Notes: generated from the sequence alone by a model not told the origin. A DNA stretch of 64,000 nt from Nitrospirota bacterium (GCA_009773185.1 WPIF01000002.1:98276-162275), one strand, 5' to 3'. Positions 28,632-37,639 are shown, counted from the first letter of the stretch. A program made the numbers and translations.

Positions 28632-28759
28632 AAAGGCAAGGAATAGTGTTTGAACGGTTTATTTTGACGATAGTCCGATAGTAAATAAACTAAAATAAAG
28701 AGGCAAAATCCTCGGAGGGCAAAGCCCGAGAATGAGTGAAAATACTGTTCCTTGCCTTT
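28632..28759 (+). repeat. Covarying-arm intergenic element, copy F
   Basis: 128 bp with 19-bp outer arms; the two differences between arms would be G-U pairs in RNA. The interior reads TTTGAACGGTTTATTTTGACGATA, AAAGAGGCAAAATCC, CTCGGAGGGCAAAGCCCGAG, AATGAGTGAAAATA. It lies between two convergent genes and touches the moaC stop codon. Confidence 0.9.
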
Positions 28760-29237
28760 AAGTTTTTCTTTTGAACTCTCCGCTTTTCCCGCCGCTTTTT
28801 TCCATGAGCATAATATCAGAGATAATTATCTCTTTATCAACTGCCTTGCACATGTCATAGATTGTAAGCGCTGCGGCAGCTACCGCTGTCAGGGCTTCCA
28901 TCTCGACTCCGGTCTGCCCTGTTATCTTCACCCTTGCTTCAATCTCTATCCTGTTTTTTTTCTCATTAAGGTTAAAGTCAATGTTCACCGAAGTGATATT
29001 TAACGGATGGCAGAGGGGAATTATTTCAGATGTTTTTTTTGCGGCCATTATCCCGGCAATCTTCGCTACACTCAGGACGTCGCCTTTTGAGGCTTTGCCT
29101 TTTTTGATTACCTCAAAGGTTTTCTTTTTCATATAGACAGCGCCTTTTGCAACTGCGATTCTTCCGGTTAAAGGCTTGGCGCTTACATCAACCATCTTGG
29201 GCATTCCTTTTTTATCTATATGGGTGAGCTTTTTCAT
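28758..29237 (-). CDS. moaC: Cyclic pyranopterin monophosphate synthase
   Basis: MoaC makes cyclic pyranopterin monophosphate in molybdenum cofactor synthesis. Family signatures are [18 protein letters not shown], the [33 protein letters not shown] block, and [27 protein letters not shown] chose ATG 29237 (about 159 residues, [11 protein letters not shown]) because it matches the family length. A TTG at 29273 would add 12 residues. No other moa gene is present. The 3' end coincides with repeat copy F. Confidence 0.95.
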   Translation of the reverse strand: MKKLTHIDKKGMPKMVDVSAKPLTGRIAVAKGAVYMKKKTFEVIKKGKASKGDVLSVAKIAGIMAAKKTSEIIPLCHPLNITSVNIDFNLNEKKNRIEIEARVKITGQTGVEMEALTAVAAAALTIYDMCKAVDKEIIISDIMLMEKSGGKSGEFKRKT

Positions 29238-29319
29238 GAATACTAATATATCATCCTGAATTATTTCTGGCAATCTTTACCGCCCTTGAATATTTGAATT
29301 ATAGGAGTATAATTTTTTT

Positions 29320-31698
29320 ATGGCAGGGGGAATTAATCCGGAGAGCTATTTTAAGCGTGCATCTCTGGTCTGCATGTCTGTTGCTTTAGCGCTTGGAATT
29401 GCGGCCATAGCAGGCTGGCTTCTGAATTTGTACACGCTGGCAGGAATCCGTTCTGAATATATTCCGATGGCGCCGTCAACAGCCATAGCCTTTATTATAT
29501 TGAGCAGCGCCTTTTTTATCCGCACATTGAAACCGTTGAGCAATGCCGGAAGGCTCTTTTCAATAATTGTTTCCGGATTTGTCCTGTTTGTGAGTTCTCT
29601 TGTAATTATCCAGTTTCTGGGCGGCATATCTTCTGATATCGAAAAGATACTTGTCAGGACACCCGCGATGCTGGGCAGAGTTCCAATAGGCAGGATGTCT
29701 CCGATAACGGCAATAAGTTTTTTCCTCATAGGCACGTCAGGCTTATTATTCCATCTGTCTTCGGAGAAAAAGAATATTGAAAAGGCCGCTGCCCTGCTTG
29801 CCGCAGTTCAGGTTCTGGCAGGGTTTATAATCCTCCTTGGTTATGCATATGGCGCGCCATTTCTGTACGGCGGGCGCATAATACCGGTTGCACTCACTAC
29901 CGCAGTGGCATTTGTCTTTCTTGGTTCAGGTGTTTTGTTGTCGGCTGGCTCACATTTATGGCCGGTAAATTCATTCAGAGGGTCTTCTACCCGGGCGCGT
30001 CTCTTGAGGGCATTTCTTCCATTTATTGCTGTTTCGATTTTATTTGAAGGGTGGCTTAATACAGTAATTCTTTCGGGCGTCAGGACAAACCCTGCGTTAG
30101 ACTCAGCCATAAAAGCTATATTTTTCTCATTCTTCATGATAGTTATCATTACAAATATAGCCAAAACAATAGGAGCGTCTATTGACCGCGCAGAAGAGGC
30201 CTTAAGGGAATCCGAGCAGAAATACCGGACTCTTGCCGACAATGCGATTGTCGGGATATACAGGTCCAAACTGGAAGGCCAATTTACTTATGTGAACAAT
30301 GCCATGGTGAGGATATTCGAATGTGACTCAGCAGAGGAGCTTCTGTCGCTGCCGATCCAGATAAGGTACAAAAAGCCTCAGGACATGAAGTTATTTATTG
30401 ACCTTCTGATAGATAAGGGAAGGGCTCCTTATTATGAGCTTGAGATTCTGACAAAGACAGGGAAGATAAAGAATATCATTATAAGCGCTACACTTGAAGG
30501 AGATGTAATATCAGGAATTGTAGTTGATATAACCGAGCAGAAGAGGCTCGAAGACCAGCTCCGCCAGGCCCAGAAGATGGAGGCTGTAGGGCAGCTCACA
30601 GGCGGCATTGCCCATGACTTCAACAATATCCTTACAGCAATCATGGGCTATGCAGGCCTGATGCAGATGAAAATGAAGGAGGATGATCCATTTAAGGTGA
30701 ATGTTGACCAGATACTCGCTTCTTCAGAAAGGGCAGCACATCTCACGCAGGGCCTTCTTGCCTTCAGCAGGAGACAGGTATTGAATCCAAAGCCTGTGGA
30801 TATAAATAATGTCATCAATACTATGGTAAAGCTCTTAAAGAGGGTCATAGGCGAAGATATAGAGCTTGAGACGGATCCCTCGCAGGAACCACTTACAATT
30901 ATGGCAGACAGTGTACAGGTTGAGCAGGCATTAATGAACTTTGCAACGAATGCTCGCGATGCAATGCCAAAAGGAGGGCAGCTTACAATAGAAACGAAGA
31001 AGATAGAACTGGATGAAGAGTTCATAAAGGCACATGGTTATGGGGCGCCCGGCACATATGCGCTTATGTCAATCTCAGACAATGGCGTAGGGATGGATGA
31101 AAAGACAAGGGAGAAGATATTTGAGCCCTTCTTTACCACAAAAGAGGCAGGCAAAGGCACAGGCCTTGGGCTTTCTATGGTTTACGGGATAGTAAAGCAG
31201 CACAACGGATATATAAACGTTTACAGCGAACCGAGCAGGGGCACTACGTTCAAGATATACCTGCCTCTTATCGAAACCGGACAATTATCAGAGGAAAAAC
31301 CTGAGGAACACCGGCTGCCTGCCGGTGGCAACGAGACAATCCTACTGGCAGAGGATGATGAGGCTGTAAGAAGATTTACTGTCTCTGTGCTTCATGAATT
31401 TGGGTATAAGGTGATTGAGGCTGTTGACGGAGAAGAGGCAATAACTAAGTTTATGGAAAATAAAGATGGGATTAGGCTTCTGATCCTTGATGTGATAATG
31501 CCCAGGAAAAGCGGCAAAGATGCCTACGATGAGATAAAGGCGATAAACCCGGGCATAAAGGTTCTTTTTGCAAGCGGGTATACTGATGATGTTATACAAA
31601 GCAGGAAGTTTATTGAGGAAGGAAGTTTCATATCAAAGCCTGTGTCTCCTACAATACTTTTGAAAAAAATAAGGGAGATACTGGACAGAAAGCCATAG
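29320..31698 (+). CDS. Membrane hybrid histidine kinase with receiver
   Basis: A 792-residue sensor. About seven to eight hydrophobic helices fill residues 15-290 (a membrane-embedded sensor). A PAS domain follows ([32 protein letters not shown]), then HisKA with His 432 ([21 protein letters not shown]), HATPase_c with DNGVGMD, and [33 protein letters not shown]-terminal receiver has Asp 724 ([19 protein letters not shown]) as acceptor and a conserved Lys near SKPVSP. It shares its C-terminal half with the kinase at 48270. No output regulator is adjacent. It converges on the cation efflux gene with a 5-bp gap. Confidence 0.93.
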   Translation: MAGGINPESYFKRASLVCMSVALALGIAAIAGWLLNLYTLAGIRSEYIPMAPSTAIAFIILSSAFFIRTLKPLSNAGRLFSIIVSGFVLFVSSLVIIQFLGGISSDIEKILVRTPAMLGRVPIGRMSPITAISFFLIGTSGLLFHLSSEKKNIEKAAALLAAVQVLAGFIILLGYAYGAPFLYGGRIIPVALTTAVAFVFLGSGVLLSAGSHLWPVNSFRGSSTRARLLRAFLPFIAVSILFEGWLNTVILSGVRTNPALDSAIKAIFFSFFMIVIITNIAKTIGASIDRAEEALRESEQKYRTLADNAIVGIYRSKLEGQFTYVNNAMVRIFECDSAEELLSLPIQIRYKKPQDMKLFIDLLIDKGRAPYYELEILTKTGKIKNIIISATLEGDVISGIVVDITEQKRLEDQLRQAQKMEAVGQLTGGIAHDFNNILTAIMGYAGLMQMKMKEDDPFKVNVDQILASSERAAHLTQGLLAFSRRQVLNPKPVDINNVINTMVKLLKRVIGEDIELETDPSQEPLTIMADSVQVEQALMNFATNARDAMPKGGQLTIETKKIELDEEFIKAHGYGAPGTYALMSISDNGVGMDEKTREKIFEPFFTTKEAGKGTGLGLSMVYGIVKQHNGYINVYSEPSRGTTFKIYLPLIETGQLSEEKPEEHRLPAGGNETILLAEDDEAVRRFTVSVLHEFGYKVIEAVDGEEAITKFMENKDGIRLLILDVIMPRKSGKDAYDEIKAINPGIKVLFASGYTDDVIQSRKFIEEGSFISKPVSPTILLKKIREILDRKP

Positions 31699-31703
31699 TC
31701 TGC

Positions 31704-32363
31704 CTATGGGCAACTGCCGCAGCTGCAGGGATTCCCTCTGGCTTTTTGAAAGGCCTCGCGTCCTTCCCTGAAGGAAAGCGCTGCAATTGCGATTGCCCCG
31801 ATTGAGTCAAGCCCTCCGATGCCTGTAAGCTCATAGCCCAGGCTTGAGAGAAAAAGAACAACCGAAAGATACATGCAGGCCTTTGTGCAATTGGCGTCAG
31901 CAAGTATTGCCTGTGAATTCAGCCCTTTGCCGGTTTTGATTTTATAGTGAATCAAAAGCCACATTGAGAGGATGGAGATTACTGATATTATAATTCCCCA
32001 TAACGTTGTCTCAGGTTTATGCCCCTGATAGAGATTTATTAGAGAAGTGACGATGAGCCCCGCAGTAAGAATATAAAATGCAGCCCCTGTTACCCTTAAT
32101 GCATCCTTTTCAAATTTATCATAAGTTTCATTATTATTTTTTCTTATACGGCGGATCATGTGCCATATGCCTATGCCGGAGATTACCTCAACGAATGAGT
32201 CTATCCCAAAACCCAGGAGGACGAGTGTTTCGCCTTCAATTCCGAAAAAAACAGAAACCACGCCCTCAAGGACATTATAGAAGATTGTAATAAGGGCAAG
32301 GACATATGCCCATCTGTAAAGAACTTCATTTTTCTTTCCCAGCTTTAGTGTTAAGGTTGCCAT
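31704..32363 (-). CDS. Cation efflux (CDF-like) membrane protein
   Basis: A 219-residue protein with about six membrane helices that resembles the transmembrane half of the cation diffusion facilitator family: ITIFYNVLEGVVSVFFGIEGETLVLLGFGIDSFVEVISGIGIWHMIRRIR then SQAILADANCTKACMYLSVVLFLSSLGYELTGIGGLDSIGAIAIAALSFREGREA. The usual HxxxD metal pairs are modified (FGIDSFVEV and ADANCTK), and the cytoplasmic C-terminal metal domain is missing. A Cys-rich tail (NPCSCGSCP) ends the protein. The substrate is unknown. It may be a non-canonical exporter. Confidence 0.82.
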   Translation of the reverse strand: MATLTLKLGKKNEVLYRWAYVLALITIFYNVLEGVVSVFFGIEGETLVLLGFGIDSFVEVISGIGIWHMIRRIRKNNNETYDKFEKDALRVTGAAFYILTAGLIVTSLINLYQGHKPETTLWGIIISVISILSMWLLIHYKIKTGKGLNSQAILADANCTKACMYLSVVLFLSSLGYELTGIGGLDSIGAIAIAALSFREGREAFQKARGNPCSCGSCP

Positions 32364-32439
32364 TTATTATTTTAACAGCTATCCGGATAAATTTCTTTTT
32401 CTTGCCTCATTAGTCATTAAAAGCTAAAATACATTTACT

Positions 32440-32631
32440 ATGAACGTAAGGGTTGATGAAGAACTATGCATTGGCTGCGGAAACTGCGAGGATATATGCC
32501 CTGCGGTTTTTCATGTGGACGAGATATCAGGCAAGTCACAGGTCATTGATTCTGAGGCATGCGAGTTTGTCGGCTGCTGCGAGGCAGCAGAAGAAAACTG
32601 TCCGGTTGAGGCAATTAGCCTGGAAGAGTAG
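32440..32631 (+). CDS. Monocluster-type ferredoxin
   Basis: A 63-residue ferredoxin. The cluster motif CIGCGNCEDICP places Cys 10, 13, 16 and 20. The later Cys at 41, 46, 47 and 54 (NCPVEAI) fit a D. gigas-type fold in which Cys 10, 13, 16 and 54 hold one [4Fe-4S] cluster and two of the others may form a disulfide. The second cluster motif of 2[4Fe-4S] ferredoxins is not present. It acts as a soluble electron carrier. A bidirectional terminator follows. Confidence 0.9.
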   Translation: MNVRVDEELCIGCGNCEDICPAVFHVDEISGKSQVIDSEACEFVGCCEAAEENCPVEAISLEE

Positions 32632-32633
32632 GC

Positions 32634-32665
32634 AAAAAAGCCTGACAATGTCAGGCTTTTTTTAA
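32634..32665. terminator. Bidirectional Rho-independent terminator
   Basis: A perfect hairpin with stem AAAAAGCCTGACA and its complement around a 3-base loop, with T runs on either strand. It lies between the ferredoxin gene (plus) and dapA (minus), so it serves both. Confidence 0.9.
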
Positions 32666-32677
32666 ACATTGATTGGG

Positions 32678-33550
32678 CTATATTAACCCGTAATCCTTCA
32701 ATACCTTCTTAAGCTTGTCTTTATTGGCATCCGACATCTCGCAGAGAGGGAGCCTGAATTCTTCTTTTATCTTCCCCATCATTGCAAGGGCTGTCTTTGC
32801 AGGAATCGGGTTTGTCTCTATGAACATGGAAGCATTCAATGGTTCCAGTTTGAAATGGAGCTTCCTTGCCTTTTCAATATTTCCCTGATGCCACGCCGCA
32901 CACATGTCAGATACATCTTTCGGAGCAACATTTGCTGAAACAGATATTACACCTGTGCCTCCAAGCGCAAGAAGGGTAAGTGTGGTGAAGTCATCGCCTG
33001 ATATTACAGAAATCCTGTCACCGCAGAGCCTTATTACCTCGCTGACCTGTTTCATATCGCCTGTAGCTTCTTTTATGGCAACTATGTTCTTTATTTCAGC
33101 CAGGCGCGCAACTGTTGAAGGCAGTATATTCACCGCAGTTCTGCCCGGCACGTTATACAGGACAAGCGGAAGGCCGGTTGATTTTGCTACCTCTTTATAA
33201 TGCCTGTAGATGCCCTCCTGAGTAGGTTTATTGTAATAAGGTGAAACAAGCAGCGCTGCATCAGCGCCAACCTTCTCGGCCTTTTTTGTTATCATTATTG
33301 TTTCATCGGTTGCGTTTGCACCTGTTCCTGCAATTACAGGCACCCGCTTGTTAACGGTCTTTACTGTTAACTCTATAACCCTGATATGCTCGTCGTAATC
33401 AAGGGTTGCTGACTCTCCTGTTGTTCCGCACGGGACAATAGCATTTGTGCCCTGTTTAATGTGCCATTCTATTAAATTGCAGAGAGCTTTTTCATCTACT
33501 TTCCTTTTTTTAAACGGCGTGACTATTGCAACTATTGAACCTTTAAACAT
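32678..33550 (-). CDS. dapA: 4-hydroxy-tetrahydrodipicolinate synthase
   Basis: A 290-residue class I aldolase that joins pyruvate and aspartate semialdehyde in lysine and diaminopimelate synthesis. Seen motifs are PCGTTGESATL, the catalytic-triad Tyr region SPYYNKPTQEGIYRHY, VLYNVPGRTAVN, and the Schiff-base Lys in VAIKEATGDMKQV. It is complete. It lies on the minus strand just downstream of the PilZ gene and dapF, so dapF-pilZ-dapA probably form one transcript that serves cell-wall precursor supply. Confidence 0.96.
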   Translation of the reverse strand: MFKGSIVAIVTPFKKRKVDEKALCNLIEWHIKQGTNAIVPCGTTGESATLDYDEHIRVIELTVKTVNKRVPVIAGTGANATDETIMITKKAEKVGADAALLVSPYYNKPTQEGIYRHYKEVAKSTGLPLVLYNVPGRTAVNILPSTVARLAEIKNIVAIKEATGDMKQVSEVIRLCGDRISVISGDDFTTLTLLALGGTGVISVSANVAPKDVSDMCAAWHQGNIEKARKLHFKLEPLNASMFIETNPIPAKTALAMMGKIKEEFRLPLCEMSDANKDKLKKVLKDYGLI

Positions 33551-33571
33551 ATTGGCCTCCTTGCCAAATTA

Positions 33572-33847
33572 TTATACAAACTTAATACCGACCATGTATG
33601 TGCCGTTATTATATGTTTTCACACTCCATACAACAAGTCCAACCTTATGTGCAGTTGAATTGTCAAGCCTCAATATATGGCCCGGTTCAAGAGGATAGTT
33701 TGTTTTAATGCCTATCCCTGCCTCGCTTATATCAACGCCTTTTGCCACAAGGTTCAATACCTTTGTATTCACAATATCAAGAACACTCACAGCAAAATTT
33801 ATGGTATTGGTAAATGGTTTTCTTTCAAATTTTCTTCTTTCGCTCAT
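33572..33847 (-). CDS. PilZ domain protein
   Basis: A 91-residue single PilZ domain. The cyclic-di-GMP site is present as RRKFERKPF (RxxxR type) and DISEAGIGI (D/NxSxxG type). I chose ATG 33847 (MSERRKFERK) because GGGGAAAG precedes it. The frame also extends to TTG 33868. The first 23 bp overlap the end of dapF, and dapA follows, so a c-di-GMP receptor is embedded in a lysine/cell-wall operon. The partner protein is unknown. A GGDEF-like gene exists elsewhere in the window (51271). Confidence 0.85.
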   Translation of the reverse strand: MSERRKFERKPFTNTINFAVSVLDIVNTKVLNLVAKGVDISEAGIGIKTNYPLEPGHILRLDNSTAHKVGLVVWSVKTYNNGTYMVGIKFV

Positions 33848-34784
33848 TTCTTTCCCCTGATACTTCAATATTTATTTCTCCGGTAAATACCTCTGTTGCA
33901 GGGCCTGTCATATAAACATGATTATTCTTAGCCCATTCTATAAATAAATCTCCGCCTGTAAGACGGACTGTAACATTTTTTCCTGTGAGCCCTTTCAGAT
34001 TTGAAGCAACCGCAGCAGCCGATGCCCCGGTGCCGCACGCCATAGTCTCTCCTGAGCCTCTTTCCCATACCCTCATCTTTATTTCTGAAGAGGTTAGGGC
34101 CTCTATAAATTCCACATTGGTTTTCTTTGGGAAAAGCCTGTGCTTTTCGAGCAAAGGCCCATAATAAGTTACAGGGAAATCAGCAACGTTGTCAATAAAT
34201 ATAACAGCGTGCGGATTGCCCATGGAAATGCAGGTTATCTTGAACCGTTTATCCTTAATTGTTAAAGGGTAGTCAATAATTGGCCTGGATGCATGATGCA
34301 TGATGCACGCTGCACGATTATCCTGCATCTCGAAGCGAGTCTCCGCTGAGAGTCGCTCTGACCTGTATCGTGTATCCTGTATCTTTATGGGTATTTTCTC
34401 CGGTTCAAAAATTGGTTCTCCCATATCAACTCTGACCATCCTGCCTTTTTTCTCAGGCCTTATGTTCCCGGCTGGCGTCTCTATATCCAGAACAGTTTTT
34501 TTAGACAGCCCCCTGTCCCAGATATATTTGGCAAGGCACCTGATGCCATTGCCGCACATCTCTACTTCGCTGCCGTCGGCATTTAATATTCTCATCTTAA
34601 AGTCGGCATTTTTAGAGGGATAAAGCAAAAGGATCTGGTCAGCGCCAATACCAAACCTGCGGTTGCAAATTCTTTTACTTAATTCGCTGATAGCTGATAG
34701 CGGATAGCTGACAGCCTGGTTAATGCAGTCAATGAGAATGAAGTCATTGCCAAGGCCGTGCATTTTTGTAAATTTTATTTTCAT
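33825..34784 (-). CDS. dapF: Diaminopimelate epimerase
   Basis: DapF turns LL- into meso-diaminopimelate. The enzyme has 319 residues, about 40 more than usual. Seen motifs are KMHGLGNDFILID, MCGNGIRCLAKYIW (first catalytic Cys), ISMGNPHAVIF (here CISMGNPHAVIF), GSGETMACGTGASAAAVAS (second catalytic Cys). The extra length comes from two heptamer arrays read in frame: 34686-34713 (residues near 15-35) and 34291-34383 (between EPEKIPIKI and RPIIDYPLTI). Both catalytic Cys remain, so activity is plausible. I chose ATG 34784. The longer frame to 34829 runs into another array. Confidence 0.95.
   Translation of the reverse strand: MKIKFTKMHGLGNDFILIDCINQAVSYPLSAISELSKRICNRRFGIGADQILLLYPSKNADFKMRILNADGSEVEMCGNGIRCLAKYIWDRGLSKKTVLDIETPAGNIRPEKKGRMVRVDMGEPIFEPEKIPIKIQDTRYRSERLSAETRFEMQDNRAACIMHHASRPIIDYPLTIKDKRFKITCISMGNPHAVIFIDNVADFPVTYYGPLLEKHRLFPKKTNVEFIEALTSSEIKMRVWERGSGETMACGTGASAAAVASNLKGLTGKNVTVRLTGGDLFIEWAKNNHVYMTGPATEVFTGEINIEVSGERNERKKKI
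34291..34383. repeat. Heptamer arrays inserted in dapF
   Basis: Four GCATGAT-like units (34291-34318) and three CTGTATC-like units (34363-34383) flank about 44 bases of related low-complexity sequence. Together they encode roughly 30 extra residues between conserved DapF blocks. Confidence 0.88.
34686..34713. repeat. Heptamer array in dapF 5' region
   Basis: Four units of the type GCTGATA (one GCGGATA, one GCTGACA). They encode AVSYPLSAISEL before the conserved RRFGIGADQILLL. Confidence 0.85.
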
Positions 34785-34801
34785 TACAGAATAACCTTTT
34801 A

Positions 34802-34828
34802 AACCGTTCGAACTGTTTAAACTGTTCA
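34802..34828. repeat. Nonamer array upstream of dapF
   Basis: Three 9-bp units (AACCGTTCG, AACTGTTTA, AACTGTTCA) lie just before the dapF start, followed by a hairpin with arms GCTGAAC/GTTCAGC (about 34836-34855). Confidence 0.75.
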
Positions 34829-34867
34829 ATTAGTTGCTGAACTCACGGTTCAGCAGCAGGAAACCCC

Positions 34868-35068
34868 TCAGCCGCCGCCATGGCCTTTGTGGGAGATTGA
34901 TGGAGAATAGGTATTCCCCTCAGACGAACAGCAGAAAGACGACATCTGCTTTTTTACATCCCTTGAGCCGCAATCAGGGCAGGCGGTGTCTTTTTCCGTA
35001 GCTCCTATTTTTTGCAGGACTGAAAAAGCCGTGTTGCATTTTTTACATTTATATTCATAAATCGGCAT
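34868..35068 (-). CDS. FmdB-type zinc ribbon protein
   Basis: A 66-residue protein beginning MPIYEYKCKKCNTAF with the second pair CPDCGS, the four-Cys zinc ribbon of the FmdB/CxxC_CxxC_SSSS family. The C-terminus has CC and a HKGHGGG tail. It has a clear ribosome site (GGAGG region before ATG 35068). The family may bind nucleic acid or regulate formamidase-type genes, but the role is unknown. A shorter relative lies at 63664-63831. Confidence 0.88.
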   Translation of the reverse strand: MPIYEYKCKKCNTAFSVLQKIGATEKDTACPDCGSRDVKKQMSSFCCSSEGNTYSPSISHKGHGGG

Positions 35069-35149
35069 TTTTAACCTCCGGTTATTATATCTTTTATTTT
35101 GCCTAATCTATTCCTTTTAAGTCAAATTGGACTCTGCTATAATCAAGTC

Positions 35150-36163
35150 ATGAGAGAGGCAATGCTGTATGAAAAGCTTGAAAACAAAAAGGTGAGGTGT
35201 TTTTTATGCGCTCACGGCTGCCATATCTCTGACGGGAAAAGGGGTATTTGTGCTGTCAGGGAAAACATTGGCGGGACTCTTTACAGCCTTGTATACGGCA
35301 GGGTCATATCCGCAAATATAGATCCCATCGAGAAAAAACCCCTTTTTCATTTTCTGCCGGCCTCATATTCTTTTTCGATTGCTACAGTGGGCTGCAACTT
35401 CAGATGCATGCATTGTCAGAACTATGAAATATCCCAGTTTCCAAGGGAGAGGCCGGATGCGGCAATTCCCGGCAGGGAGATGAAACCAGAGGATGTAGTG
35501 AATCTGGCAGAACAAAACAACTGTGCGAGCATATCCTATACCTATACAGAACCGACGATATTTTTTGAGTTTGCATATGATTGCGCACGGCTTGCTCACG
35601 AAAAGGGGATAAAGAATGTCTTTGTCAGCAACGGGTATACAAGCCCTGAGGCAACGCGTCTGATAGCGCCTTATCTTGACGGAAACAATATAGATTTCAA
35701 GGGGAGTGAGAAGTTTTACAAGGAGATATGCGGTGCAAAGGCTGCTCCTGTCAGGGAGACCATAAGGTTAATGAAGGAACTCGGTGTGTGGGTAGAGGTT
35801 ACGACGCTGATAATCCCGGGGCATAATGACTCAGAAGAGGATTTAAGGAACATTGCCGGGTTTATAAAATCTGTTGACCCGGCAATGCCGTGGCATGTGT
35901 CCCAGTTTTATCCAACATATAAATTAACAAATGTGCCCCGCACTCCTGTTCAAACACTCAGATGGGCACGTCAGATGGGCCTTGATACAGGGCTCAAATA
36001 TGTTTATGAAGGAAACGTTCCGGGAGAAGGCGGTGAAAATACATACTGCCCGAACTGCAGGGAGCTGCTCATTCAGAGAGTTGGGTACAGCATAGGCGAA
36101 AACAAGCTTAAGAATGGCAGATGCTTTAATTGCGACAGCTTAATAGAGGGTTTGTGGAGATAA
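35150..36163 (+). CDS. amrS: AmmeMemoRadiSam system radical SAM enzyme AmrS
   Basis: A 337-residue radical SAM protein. It starts MREAMLYEKLENKKVRCFLCAHGCHISDGKRG, a typical AmrS N-terminus with its own Cys set. The radical SAM cluster is GCNFRCMHCQNYEISQ. FKGSEKFYKEICGAKAAPVRETI and the C-terminal zinc-like pair CPNCRELL ... CFNCDSL follow. AmrS usually works with AMMECR1 (26638) and a Memo protein. The reaction is unknown to me. The frame can be extended to 35099 but ATG 35150 gives the family start. Confidence 0.92.
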   Translation: MREAMLYEKLENKKVRCFLCAHGCHISDGKRGICAVRENIGGTLYSLVYGRVISANIDPIEKKPLFHFLPASYSFSIATVGCNFRCMHCQNYEISQFPRERPDAAIPGREMKPEDVVNLAEQNNCASISYTYTEPTIFFEFAYDCARLAHEKGIKNVFVSNGYTSPEATRLIAPYLDGNNIDFKGSEKFYKEICGAKAAPVRETIRLMKELGVWVEVTTLIIPGHNDSEEDLRNIAGFIKSVDPAMPWHVSQFYPTYKLTNVPRTPVQTLRWARQMGLDTGLKYVYEGNVPGEGGENTYCPNCRELLIQRVGYSIGENKLKNGRCFNCDSLIEGLWR

Positions 36164-36213
36164 TGACAGCTTGAACTTTTTCAGGTATTCTGTTAAGATT
36201 TTTTACAACCAAT

Positions 36214-37305
36214 ATGGCTCTCGAAGACATTGAAAAATTAAAAGAAAAGGTCGCAAAGGACCCAAACTCAAAGCTCTTTGTCCCGCTTGCCGATGAATAC
36301 AGAAAAATGGGTAAGTTTGATGAGGCCATATCTGTTCTGTTGAAAGGGCTGGACAATCAGCCTTCCTACATGAGCGCAAGGGTATCCCTCGGCAAAGTAT
36401 ACCTTGAGAAGAAAATGATGGCTGAGGCCAAGACAGAATTCGAAAAGGTAATATCAGCAATACCCGATAACCTCTTTGCCCACAAAAAATTAGCTGATAT
36501 TTACAGAGACTCGGAAGATAAGGACAGGGCGATAAGAGAGTACAAGATAGTGCTTAAATTGAATTCGCTGGATGAAGACGCCATGTCTAATCTTAATGCG
36601 CTTCAGAGCACACAGGAAGTTGCGGCGACTGTCTTTGAGCAGACCCGGCATGAGGAATCTCCCAAGGTTGAACCTCTGCCTGAAATAAACGAAGAGGATG
36701 AAATGTTCCCTGAGGAAGAACCTCCGCAGTCCGGGAGCGAAGACGAGTTTGAAGTGTTCAGAAAATCAATTGCCGAACGTGATTCAGAAGCAGGGGGGCT
36801 TGTGTCAGAAGAAGTTGTTTCAGGAAAGGACGCCGGGGATGCGGAAGAAATCATTCCTGAGACAGTTATTGACGAAGAGGAAATAGAAGAGGTGGAAAAA
36901 GAGGCATCGGCTTATGTGGATATGTTTAAAGAGCCAGAAGCAGAGGCAGCGCCGGCTGCCCCTTCTCAGGTGCGGGTCGTACCGACTTTTCAGCCTCCGC
37001 CGTTTCCTGGCGGGGTACAGATTAAAAAAGGTGAGCCTGTGGCAGGGAAGAGCCCTGAAAAACCGGCATCTAATCTAAGGGAGGCTGAAATCTTTATAGC
37101 CGGGGGTAACTATTCAGGGGCAATGAAGGTATACAGGGACATGCTGTCTGCAAGCCCTGAGGATAAATATATCCTGCAGAAGATTGAAGAATTGAGGATG
37201 CTGTTAAAGATGCTGGGGAAAGAAGATGATGCAGTGATTGATAAACTGGAATCGTTTGGAGAGGCGATAAAAAAGAGGAAAGATGAGTTTCTCGGTAATA
37301 CTTAA
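36214..37305 (+). CDS. TPR protein with acidic linker
   Basis: A 363-residue protein. The N-terminal 130 residues are three to four TPR repeats (FVPLADEYRKMGKFDEAISVLLKGL, ARVSLGKVYLEKKMMAEAKTEFEKVI, AHKKLADIYRDSEDKDRAIREYKIVL). Residues about 135-235 are a strongly acidic low-complexity linker rich in Glu. A Pro-rich stretch and a C-terminal TPR-like unit (EIFIAGGNYSGAMKVYRDML) follow. It overlaps the Roadblock gene by 23 bp, so it is likely the protein's partner, a scaffold. No signal peptide is seen. Confidence 0.85.
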   Translation: MALEDIEKLKEKVAKDPNSKLFVPLADEYRKMGKFDEAISVLLKGLDNQPSYMSARVSLGKVYLEKKMMAEAKTEFEKVISAIPDNLFAHKKLADIYRDSEDKDRAIREYKIVLKLNSLDEDAMSNLNALQSTQEVAATVFEQTRHEESPKVEPLPEINEEDEMFPEEEPPQSGSEDEFEVFRKSIAERDSEAGGLVSEEVVSGKDAGDAEEIIPETVIDEEEIEEVEKEASAYVDMFKEPEAEAAPAAPSQVRVVPTFQPPPFPGGVQIKKGEPVAGKSPEKPASNLREAEIFIAGGNYSGAMKVYRDMLSASPEDKYILQKIEELRMLLKMLGKEDDAVIDKLESFGEAIKKRKDEFLGNT

Positions 37306-37639
37306 AGAGACAGTTGACAGGGTTGACGGCGCAGTTTCTGCAATGATAATAGGCGCAGACGGCATGCCGGTTGAAGAGTATGCAAGTGAAAAACTTATAA
37401 ACCTTGAAGACCTCAGCGCTGAAACATCTGCAATAATAAAGGACATAGCTAACGCTGCCGAGACGCTCGGGCTTGGCGAGGCCAAAGAGTTTTCAATAAT
37501 ATCGGAGAAATGCGGGATAATAATGAGGAAGATAAATGCTGAATACTACTTTGCGCTTATAATCAAGCCGGATGGCAATTACGGGAAGGGCAGGTTTGTT
37601 TTAAAGAGCACGATTCCGAAGATAGAAAAAGAATTTTAG
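37283..37639 (+). CDS. Roadblock/LC7 domain protein
   Basis: A 118-residue Roadblock/LC7 protein (MglB-like fold). The pattern GAVSAMIIGADGMPVEEYAS and SETSAIIKDIANAAETLGLGEAKEFSIISEKCGIIMRKI fits the family. Such proteins often act as GTPase partners of Ras-like MglA proteins. No MglA gene lies nearby. It overlaps the TPR gene by 23 bp and the convergent rluD by 4 bp. The DUF4388 protein at 27164 is another family often seen in this kind of signalling. Confidence 0.85.
   Translation: MSFSVILKETVDRVDGAVSAMIIGADGMPVEEYASEKLINLEDLSAETSAIIKDIANAAETLGLGEAKEFSIISEKCGIIMRKINAEYYFALIIKPDGNYGKGRFVLKSTIPKIEKEF

Noticed and set aside
29320..31698. Gene duplication of hybrid kinases at 29320 and 48270
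   Set aside because: The kinase and receiver halves are alike, but the sensor halves differ completely, which is normal domain shuffling in this protein class.
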